This document shows positions 6,154-9,633 of a stretch of 9,633 nt of DNA, one piece after another; the first letter of the stretch is position 1; every line of letters starts with the position of its first letter. Source of the stretch: Candidatus Woesearchaeota archaeon. Lineage in GTDB: Archaea; Nanobdellota; Nanobdellia; SCGC-AAA011-G17; JACOZS01. A program made the translations under genes and the position numbers. The DNA lies in NCBI GenBank assembly GCA_016181215.1, contig JACOZS010000034.1, forward strand, positions 1 through 9,633, read 5' to 3'. The notes under the pieces were generated by a model that saw only the letters and a program-made list of their open reading frames with translations, ran no database searches and was not told where the DNA came from.

Positions 6154-6467
6154 TGAAAACGGATGAAAGGAATTCGATATTATTTCAACGTTATAATTTA
6201 AAGCATAATAGATTATGGACTCAATTTATTACATTATGCGTAGCCCTTATAACAATTGTCTCTGCATTTATTATTAGTATTTTTGCTTTAAGTATGTATC
6301 GAATAATTTATCCACAATATGCGACTATAGCATTGAAATTAATATTTAAAGAATATATTGTGTTATTAATAATCGTCATTTTATTTGTCGTAGGACTTAC
6401 TACAACTTTAAATAACCTATGGTATAACAAGAAATTATTAGTTACCTTATTAAATAAATATTCTTGA
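6153..6467 (+). CDS. Small membrane protein, GTG start (unrecognised)
   Basis: The 104-residue protein has a basic, polar N-terminus of about 22 residues, a hydrophobic helix at about 24-48, a connecting stretch with several Tyr (YRIIYPQY), a second hydrophobic helix at about 66-88, and a basic tail. The GTG start overlaps the preceding TAG stop by one base (TAGTG), and GGTGA (6141-6145) lies 7 nt upstream as a good archaeal Shine-Dalgarno site. No family is recognised. The sequence is AT-richer than ftsZ or secE, in keeping with an acquired or fast-evolving gene. It is the last gene of the membrane trio. Confidence 0.65.
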   Translation: MKTDERNSILFQRYNLKHNRLWTQFITLCVALITIVSAFIISIFALSMYRIIYPQYATIALKLIFKEYIVLLIIVILFVVGLTTTLNNLWYNKKLLVTLLNKYS

Positions 6468-6524
6468 CGAATCAGGCAGCTTTTGAAAACTGACTAATCT
6501 GCGACAAAACCCCCATTCAGAAAG

Positions 6525-6535
6525 CTTTAAAAAAT
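6525..6535 (+). promoter_or_regulatory. TATA box of secE
   Basis: CTTTAAAAAAT is centred 25 nt before the secE ATG at 6555, giving a leaderless transcript for the secE-spt5-rpl11 unit. The rest of the 6468-6554 gap shows nothing definite. Confidence 0.65.
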
Positions 6536-6554
6536 CACATCTTTACCTCTTTCT

Positions 6555-6725
6555 ATGTTATCCAAAATAAAAAGCTTTTTAAGCGAATGCGTCAGGGTTT
6601 TTACTATCACAAGAAAACCCGGCATGGAAGAGTTTAAAACAATAGTCAAGGTATCGGGTTTAGGCATATTAATAATAGGGTTTATAGGCTTCCTGGTGCA
6701 TATAATATGGGCACTTTCAACGTAA
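6555..6725 (+). CDS. secE: Protein translocase subunit SecE (Sec61-gamma)
   Basis: This 56-residue protein is the essential small clamp subunit of the SecYEG/Sec61 channel. It shows the standard layout: an amphipathic N-terminal helix (SFLSECVRVFTITRKPGMEEF, about 7-27) lying on the cytosolic face, with the conserved RVFxxxRKP-type core, then a single transmembrane helix (about 33-54). Its length is typical of archaeal SecE. It is followed after one base by spt5 and then rpl11, the classic secE-nusG/spt5-L11 gene order, which strongly supports the call. The ATG sits 25 nt from the centre of a TATA box, so translation starts at or near the 5' end of the mRNA. Confidence 0.92.
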   Translation: MLSKIKSFLSECVRVFTITRKPGMEEFKTIVKVSGLGILIIGFIGFLVHIIWALST

Positions 6726-6726
6726 A

Positions 6727-7197
6727 ATGGCAACAATATTTGCATTAAAAACCACAGCAAACCGAGAAGATCAAGTGTTGGATTTTGTTAGTACCAATGC
6801 TATTAAAAAAGGTCTTGATGTTTACGCAGTTATAAGGCCCCACGGATTGCGAGGTTACATATTCTTAGAAGCAGAAAACAGGCAGTCTGCAGAAGAATCC
6901 TTTAAGGGAGTTCCTTACGCTCGTGGTTTACTGCCAAACCTTATAGACTACAAAGAAATAGAAGGAATGTTAGAACAAGTAAAACAAGAAGCAAATATAA
7001 TGAAGAATGATATTGTTGAAATCATATCAGGTCCGTTCAAGAGAGAGCAAGCCAAGGTTACAAGAATAGATCACGAAAAAGAAGAAGTCGTAGTAGAGTT
7101 ATTAGAAGCAGCAGTACCAATTCCAATCACTGTAAAATTAGATTCAGTCAAGGTAATAAGAAGAGATTCTGAGCCAGAAAAGAAAAAGGAAGAATAA
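6727..7197 (+). CDS. spt5: Transcription elongation factor Spt5 (NusG family)
   Basis: The 156-residue protein has an NGN domain (about 1-84; MATIFALKTTANRE at the start, VIRPHGLRGYIFLEAE in the middle, then VPYARGLLP), followed by a KOW domain (about 92-145; KNDIVEIISGPFKREQAKVTRI) and a short charged tail. Spt5 binds the RNA polymerase clamp, usually with Spt4, and closes the DNA cleft to increase processivity. The NGN-plus-single-KOW layout and length are normal for archaea. It begins one base after the secE stop codon and has no clear Shine-Dalgarno site, so translational coupling is likely. The rpl11 gene follows after one base. Confidence 0.95.
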   Translation: MATIFALKTTANREDQVLDFVSTNAIKKGLDVYAVIRPHGLRGYIFLEAENRQSAEESFKGVPYARGLLPNLIDYKEIEGMLEQVKQEANIMKNDIVEIISGPFKREQAKVTRIDHEKEEVVVELLEAAVPIPITVKLDSVKVIRRDSEPEKKKEE

Positions 7198-7198
7198 A

Positions 7199-7909
7199 AT
7201 GTCAAAGATAGAAAAGATAGATATGATCACTGAAGGAGGCAAAGCCGCCCCAACCCCAGCAATAGCACAAAAACTCGGGCCTTTAAAAATTAACATAGGA
7301 CAAGTAATGTCAAAAGTAAATGACAAAACAAAAGCTTTTTCTGGAATGAAAGTCCCAGTAAAGTTATTAATAGATGTAGATACCAAAGAAGTTAATGTTG
7401 AAGTTGGCACACCAAGCACATCAGAATTATTAAAGAAGGAACTTAAGTTAGAAAAAGGTTCTCCTGCCAGAAATAAAGAAAAAGTAACTAACGCGCCAAT
7501 AGAATCAATAATCAAAGTAGCAAGAATGAAATATGATTCAATGTTAGTTAACGATCTTAAGGGGGCAGTCAATCAGGTTATAGGATCTTGTAACTCCCTT
7601 GGTATCCTAGTTGAAAGTCTTGAACCAAAAGACGCCGTAGCAGAAGTAAACAAAGGAAATTACGATAAAGAAATCAAAGAAGAAAAAATTGAACCAAGTC
7701 CAGAAAAGTTATCAAAATTAAAATCAGAATTAGAAAAAGTACAAGCTAGGCTTAAAGAAGAACAAGAAAAGCTTAAGGCCCTTGAAGCAGCCAAGGAAGC
7801 AGCCAAACCAGCCGCAGCTCCAGCAGAAGGAGAAGCAAAAGCTACTGAGGCAGACAAGGAAGCAACCAAACCAGCCGCGAAGCCTACCAAAGAAGAAAGG
7901 AAGAAATAA
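7199..7909 (+). CDS. rpl11: Ribosomal protein L11 with long coiled-coil and Ala/Pro/Lys-rich tail
   Basis: Residues 1 to about 160 are a complete L11, which binds 23S rRNA at the GTPase-associated centre. The proline-rich N-terminal domain begins GGKAAPTPAIAQKLGPLKIN (13-32), and the C-terminal RNA-binding domain includes NAPIESIIKVARMK (98-111). Archaeal L11 is usually about 160 residues; this one has 236. The extra part is a charged helical stretch (about 165-200, LSKLKSELEKVQARLKEEQ), likely a coiled coil, followed by a low-complexity tail (196-236) that contains an imperfect 12-residue duplication, AAKEAAKPAAAP (197-208) and ADKEATKPAAKP (218-229). The tail recalls the flexible Ala-rich hinges of stalk proteins. 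L1, L10 and L12 genes, which often follow L11, are not next in line here. The start is one base after the spt5 stop. Confidence 0.95.
   Translation: MSKIEKIDMITEGGKAAPTPAIAQKLGPLKINIGQVMSKVNDKTKAFSGMKVPVKLLIDVDTKEVNVEVGTPSTSELLKKELKLEKGSPARNKEKVTNAPIESIIKVARMKYDSMLVNDLKGAVNQVIGSCNSLGILVESLEPKDAVAEVNKGNYDKEIKEEKIEPSPEKLSKLKSELEKVQARLKEEQEKLKALEAAKEAAKPAAAPAEGEAKATEADKEATKPAAKPTKEERKK
7787..7881 (+). repeat. Imperfect tandem-spaced repeat in the L11 tail coding sequence
   Basis: Two roughly 32-bp stretches at 7787-7818 and 7850-7881 are nearly the same (GCAG.CAAGGAAGCA.CCAA then ACCAGCCGC) with a period of 63 bp, equal to 21 codons. They encode the duplicated Ala/Lys/Pro motif of the L11 extension, so the tail may have grown by internal duplication. 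Confidence 0.6.
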
Positions 7910-7913
7910 TTAC

Positions 7914-7923
7914 TTTTATAAAT
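7914..7923 (+). promoter_or_regulatory. TATA box of the tRNA-Pro gene
   Basis: TTTTATAAAT is centred about 30 nt before the tRNA 5' end at 7949, placing transcription start a few bases upstream of the mature end, to be trimmed by RNase P. Confidence 0.65.
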
Positions 7924-7948
7924 TAAGCCATATGTCTCTCATTCATCA

Positions 7949-8044
7949 GGGGCTATGGTCTAACCTGGCTATGACTCGAGGTTTGGGACTCTTTTAAAGA
8001 GAGCAATCAACCTTGCAGTTTCGGTTCAAATCCGAATAGCCCCA
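7949..8044 (+). tRNA. tRNA-Pro (anticodon TGG) with 22-nt intron
   Basis: The cloverleaf can be built by hand. The acceptor stem pairs GGGGCTA (7949-7955) with TAGCCCC (8037-8043), with discriminator A8044. The D arm is GTC (7958-7960) with GAC (7973-7975) and a loop containing GG. The anticodon stem is CGAGG (7977-7981) with CCTTG (8011-8015), and the T arm is TTCGG TTCAAAT CCGAA (8020-8036). Without the intron the anticodon loop is TTTGGGA, so the anticodon is TGG (7984-7986), reading proline CCA codons and possibly others by wobble. The variable region is only 4 nt, so it is not a Leu or Ser tRNA. CCA is not encoded. The gene has its own TATA box and a T-rich downstream end. Mature length is 74 nt. 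Confidence 0.93.
7988..8009 (+). other. tRNA-Pro intron with bulge-helix-bulge splice structure
   Basis: The 22-nt intron lies at the canonical position 37/38. A splicing-endonuclease substrate can be drawn: anticodon stem; central helix TTTG (7982-7985) with CAAT (8004-8007), giving three pairs and one T-T mismatch; 5' bulge GGA (7986-7988); 3' bulge CAA (8008-8010); and an intron stem CTCTTT (7989-7994) with AGAGAG (7998-8003, one G-T pair) closing a TAA loop. Each cut would fall between the second and third bulge base. This is a relaxed but clear BHB motif. Confidence 0.85.
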
Positions 8045-8060
8045 CTCATTTTCGTAAATC

Positions 8061-8073
8061 TTTCGGATTTTTC
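8061..8073 (+). terminator. T-rich 3' end of the tRNA-Pro transcript, with inverted repeat to the T arm
   Basis: TTTCGGATTTTTC ends in five T residues, suitable for archaeal termination. Its TTCGGATTT (8062-8070) is the exact reverse complement of AAATCCGAA (8028-8036) in the tRNA T arm, so the unprocessed 3' trailer could pair with the tRNA. Confidence 0.4.
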
Positions 8074-8081
8074 TACATAAA

Positions 8082-8091
8082 GTTTATAAAG
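8082..8091 (+). promoter_or_regulatory. TATA box of the toxin-antitoxin pair
   Basis: GTTTATAAAG is centred 26 nt before the ATG at 8113. The message would be leaderless and probably continues through the antitoxin into the L37Ae-RpoP-prefoldin genes. Confidence 0.65.
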
Positions 8092-8112
8092 GGACGTTTT
8101 TCGCGTTCGGAC

Positions 8113-8400
8113 ATGTCACTTATTTTTGAAGTTATAGATAAGACTAAAAGAAAGATATACCTCACAGAGGAAAGATGGAAACACATATTAAAACATTCAG
8201 AAATGCAGAACAATCTAGACGAAATTAAAGAAACATTAAGTAATCCACAACAAATAATAATACATCCTTTTAAGATTAGACGTTACTACAGATATTATAA
8301 GAATAGAAAAAGTAGTGCTAAATTCTTAAGAATTATAGTTAAATATTTAAACGGAGAAGGATTCATAATTACAAGCTACTTCGTTGAAGAGATAAAATGA
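8113..8400 (+). CDS. Putative PBECR-like nuclease (toxin component)
   Basis: The 95-residue protein shows the pattern of small nucleases of the barnase-EndoU-colicin E5/RelE-like (PBECR) group: IYLTEERWKHILKHSEM (15-31; Arg21, His24, His28), then DEIKETLSNPQQI (36-48), a basic aromatic stretch RRYYRYYKNR (56-65), a core strand FLRIIVKYL (71-79) and a terminal IITSYFVEE (85-93) with Thr87. In this group, conserved His, Arg and Thr positions like these are suspected to form an RNase active site. The gene overlaps a DUF2283 gene by 4 bp (ATGA), an arrangement seen repeatedly for small putative toxin/DUF2283 pairs. Toxicity and RNA cleavage are inference; DUF4258-type proteins are an alternative assignment. 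It lies between tRNA-Pro and ribosomal genes and has its own TATA box. Confidence 0.65.
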   Translation: MSLIFEVIDKTKRKIYLTEERWKHILKHSEMQNNLDEIKETLSNPQQIIIHPFKIRRYYRYYKNRKSSAKFLRIIVKYLNGEGFIITSYFVEEIK

Positions 8401-8621
8401 AAGGAAAAATGTTTGTTTACTATGATGAAGAAGGAGATTTTCTAGAAATTGGTATGGAAAAACATGGCGATGGTTATTTCAAGGATTTAGAAGAGGATGT
8501 ATCAGTAAGGATAGATGAAAAAACCGGTAAGGTTGTAGGAATAGCAATAATGAATTTTAAAAAAAGAACCAAAGAACTTAAAGATATAGAAATAAAACTT
8601 CCATTTAAGATAGAACTCTAA
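8397..8621 (+). CDS. DUF2283 protein (putative antitoxin)
   Basis: The 74-residue protein is a clear DUF2283 member: YYDEEGDFLEIGM at 8-20, then EDVSVRIDEKTGKVVGIAIMNFKKR at 33-57, the two halves of this small beta-rich domain. DUF2283 genes often sit next to short putative nuclease genes and have been proposed as antitoxins; that role is inferred from context here. The ATG overlaps the stop of the upstream gene, and GAAGAGAT just upstream offers only a weak ribosome-binding site, so translation is probably coupled. The stop codon at 8619-8621 shares a base with the apparent ATT start of the L37Ae gene. Having the toxin-like gene first and the antitoxin-like gene second is the less common order. 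Confidence 0.75.
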   Translation: MKGKMFVYYDEEGDFLEIGMEKHGDGYFKDLEEDVSVRIDEKTGKVVGIAIMNFKKRTKELKDIEIKLPFKIEL

Positions 8622-8752
8622 TTAAAAAACAGAGAAGAAAGCAAAAATGCCCATACTGCAGAAAAACCGCGGTAAGAAGAGTCGCTTACGGCATATGGCA
8701 CTGTAACTCCTGCAGTTCAAGATTCACAGGGAAGGCATATTATCTGGAGTAA
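8621..8752 (+). CDS. rpl37ae: Ribosomal protein L37Ae, N-terminally short, apparent ATT start
   Basis: The frame encodes the L37Ae zinc ribbon: CPYC (10-13), a linker RKTAVRRVAYGIWHC, second CxxC at 28-31 (CNSC), then RFTGKAYYLE to the stop, closely resembling the C-terminal half of archaeal L37Ae (…AVKR..xGIWxCxxC…GGAY). Only nine basic residues precede the first Cys, whereas usual homologues have about 35 with a GRFGxRYG motif. All three frames have stops at 8606-8625, and no ATG, GTG or TTG occurs in this frame before CPYC. The only usable initiator is ATT at 8621-8623, overlapping the DUF2283 stop as TAATT, one base different from a standard TAATG coupling site. That gives 43 residues. 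An out-of-frame ATG (8647) does not encode this protein. The RpoP gene follows after 3 bp. Identity is secure; the start is not. Confidence 0.75.
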   Translation: MKKQRRKQKCPYCRKTAVRRVAYGIWHCNSCSSRFTGKAYYLE

Positions 8753-8755
8753 AAA

Positions 8756-8896
8756 ATGGTGGTTACGTACAAATGTTTTTCATGTGAAAAAAAGATAAAA
8801 GAGGAGTATGTTAAAAAGAAGATACGTTGCGTTTATTGTGGCTCAAGAATTTTATATAAGCCAAGATCAATAACAACCAAGGTTAAAGCAATATGA
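8756..8896 (+). CDS. rpoP: DNA-directed RNA polymerase subunit P (Rpo12)
   Basis: The 46-residue protein has the form of archaeal RpoP, the counterpart of eukaryotic Rpb12: a zinc ribbon with CFSC at 7-10 and CVYC at 25-28, followed by G-S-R-I-L-Y-K-P-R (29-37), the conserved block that docks on the Rpo3/Rpo10 assembly platform. Length is normal. The ATG at 8756 is preceded by GGAG (8746-8749) at suitable spacing. It follows L37Ae, the standard archaeal order rpl37ae-rpoP-prefoldin, and its stop overlaps the start of the prefoldin gene by 4 bp, so the three are translated in close coupling. Confidence 0.95.
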   Translation: MVVTYKCFSCEKKIKEEYVKKKIRCVYCGSRILYKPRSITTKVKAI

Positions 8897-9237
8897 AAAT
8901 GCCAAAAGAGGTAGAACAGGATGTTGCGCAGTTGCAGATTATTGAGCAGAATCTGAACAACTTCGTTCTGCAAAAACAAACCTTTCAAGCTCAACTGATG
9001 GAAGTAGAAAGTGCATTAAAAGAAATAGAAGTGGTTGATTCAGCATACAAGATTGTAGGCACTATAATGATCAACGTTAAATCAAAAGACTTAAAGAAAG
9101 AACTTGCTGAAAAACAGGAAATGCTAGACCTGCGTGTTAAAAATCTTGAGAAGCAGGAAAACAAGCTTAAAGACAAGGCCCAAGAAATACAAGAAAGAGT
9201 CTTAAAACAAATGAAGGATAAAGATGAAAGAAGTTAA
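8893..9237 (+). CDS. pfdB: Prefoldin subunit beta
   Basis: The 114-residue protein forms the long antiparallel coiled coil of prefoldin beta: helix 1 (about 4-45, heptad-like, Gln- and Leu-rich), a central beta hairpin segment VVDSAYKIVGTIMINVKSKDL (47-67) that builds the hexamer core, and helix 2 (about 68-110). Prefoldin captures unfolded proteins and hands them to the thermosome. ATG 8893 overlaps the rpoP stop (ATGA); the ATG at 8899 (MPKEVEQD) is a possible alternative start giving 112 residues. The 3' end overlaps the UPF0147 gene by 14 bp. Confidence 0.92.
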   Translation: MKMPKEVEQDVAQLQIIEQNLNNFVLQKQTFQAQLMEVESALKEIEVVDSAYKIVGTIMINVKSKDLKKELAEKQEMLDLRVKNLEKQENKLKDKAQEIQERVLKQMKDKDERS

Positions 9238-9472
9238 TGGAGTAATAGATTCGCTTAAGGGAATGGAAGAAGATCAAACCATTCCTAAAAATGTCAGGCT
9301 GAAAGTAAATGTAGCGCTTAAGGCGCTGGAAGATCAGAACGGGAAATCATTCGAGGTTAAAGTAGACCAAGCATTGCAGGCATTGGATGAACTTTCTGAT
9401 AATCCAAATATTCCAGCTTACGCCAGAGCCCAGATTTGGTTGGTAGTAAGCGCCTTAGAAGGTCTGCAATGA
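9224..9472 (+). CDS. UPF0147 family protein
   Basis: The 82-residue, all-helical protein matches the archaeal UPF0147 family: DQTIPKNVRLKVNVALKAL (17-35) and NPNIPAYARAQIWLVVSALE (60-79) are its two characteristic blocks. Function is unknown. In archaea it is often found near prefoldin or translation genes, as here, where it overlaps the prefoldin beta gene by 14 bp. AAGGA lies shortly before the ATG and can serve as ribosome-binding site. The two internal blocks resemble each other (xxIPxxxRxxxxxxLxxLE), suggesting a helical duplication. It ends the L37Ae-RpoP-prefoldin unit, since a new promoter follows. Confidence 0.9.
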   Translation: MKEVNGVIDSLKGMEEDQTIPKNVRLKVNVALKALEDQNGKSFEVKVDQALQALDELSDNPNIPAYARAQIWLVVSALEGLQ

Positions 9473-9493
9473 CATACCATTCGAGAATAGTAA

Positions 9494-9558
9494 TATTTAT
9501 ATATAAGTAGATGCTTAACCAAAACTAGTTACATATCATATAAAAAATAAAGGGTGCT
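9494..9558 (+). promoter_or_regulatory. Promoter and Shine-Dalgarno leader of the probable sepF gene
   Basis: TTTATATATAAG (9496-9507) is an archaeal TATA box centred about 63 nt before the ATG at 9563, predicting a leader of about 37 nt. The leader carries AGGGTG (9551-9556) 6 nt before the start codon. This contrasts with the leaderless pattern of most other promoter-proximal genes here. Confidence 0.6.
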
Positions 9559-9562
9559 AAAA

Positions 9563-9633
9563 ATGGGTATATTATCAAACATTAAAGAAAAACTAGGATT
9601 TAGTTCTAGAGAAGATTACATGGATGAATTTGA
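9563..9633 (+). CDS. sepF: Probable cell division protein SepF, N-terminal fragment
   Basis: Only 23 complete codons are inside the window. The protein starts MGILSNIKEKLGFSS and continues with acidic, aromatic residues (REDYMDEF). A short amphipathic N-terminal helix followed by an acidic linker is the layout of archaeal SepF, in which the helix attaches FtsZ to the membrane and the core domain (not visible) binds the FtsZ C-terminus. A Shine-Dalgarno site and TATA box support the start. Occurrence 4 kb from ftsZ is consistent. The identification rests on a short fragment, so another small membrane-associated protein is possible. Confidence 0.6.
   Translation, partial: MGILSNIKEKLGFSSREDYMDEF

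Noticed and set aside
7144..7890. Minus-strand open frames opposite rpl11, rich in Ser/Ala/Phe
   Set aside because: They mirror the Lys/Glu/Ala-rich L11 coding sequence, with low-complexity composition and no start signals.
7949..8621. Integrated element with an attachment site at the tRNA-Pro 3' end
   Set aside because: No direct copy of the tRNA 3' end was found downstream of the toxin-antitoxin pair, and no integrase is present. Only a short inverted repeat was seen.
8647..8706. ATG-started frame of 19 codons within the L37Ae region
   Set aside because: It is out of frame with the conserved zinc ribbon and encodes nothing recognisable; it overlaps the L37Ae codons by chance.
1..9633. CRISPR arrays, insertion sequences, rRNA genes and riboswitches
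   Set aside because: No regularly spaced repeats, transposase motifs, rRNA-like conserved segments or recognisable riboswitch cores were seen.

Overview
This window comes from an archaeal chromosome, most likely a small-genome lineage of the DPANN/Nanoarchaeota type. The archaeal assignment rests on genes with recognisable archaeal/eukaryal-type products: translation factor aIF5A with its hypusination loop, Spt5, SecE (Sec61-gamma type), ribosomal protein L37Ae, RNA polymerase subunit P, prefoldin beta and a UPF0147 protein. It is supported by a split proline tRNA gene with a bulge-helix-bulge intron, and by TTTATAAA-type TATA boxes 25-28 nt upstream of start codons. The DPANN placement is an inference from very short, compact genes, truncated or extended ribosomal proteins and AT-rich sequence. 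No phylogenetic test was possible.

Left part (1-3744). The 3' end of a calcineurin-like phosphoesterase gene reads right and converges, across a hairpin usable from both sides, with a leftward gene block. In transcription order that block is: an unrecognised helical protein with a basic tail (3744-3394), a DUF7768-like protein (3367-2912), aIF5A (2887-2483), a membrane-embedded site-2-type metalloprotease (2442-1288), a TatD-type metal-dependent hydrolase (1286-504), and a 20-residue, extremely basic peptide gene (388-326) with a strong ribosome-binding site.

Middle part (3745-7909). A divergent promoter region separates the leftward block from rightward genes: an SlyD-like FKBP peptidyl-prolyl isomerase, ftsZ, then three small membrane-protein genes with overlapping ends (5714-6467), then secE, spt5 and rpl11. 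The ftsZ-secE-spt5-rpl11 order is known from other archaea, so the three-gene membrane module looks like an insertion. Its first protein carries a degenerate Ada-like zinc-binding domain. L11 has an unusual coiled-coil plus Ala/Pro/Lys-rich tail of about 75 residues.

Right part (7910-9633). An intron-containing tRNA-Pro(TGG) is followed by a putative toxin-antitoxin pair (PBECR-like nuclease plus DUF2283). The pair runs without a gap into L37Ae (apparently starting on ATT and missing the usual N-terminal region), RpoP, prefoldin beta and UPF0147. The window ends in the start of a probable sepF, the membrane anchor partner of FtsZ.

Most promoter-proximal protein genes appear to be leaderless: the predicted transcription start coincides with the start codon. 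Internal operon genes, sepF and the 20-residue peptide gene are the places where Shine-Dalgarno-like sites are seen. Functionally the window is dominated by translation, transcription, protein folding/secretion and cell division, with two candidate accessory modules: the membrane trio and the toxin-antitoxin pair.
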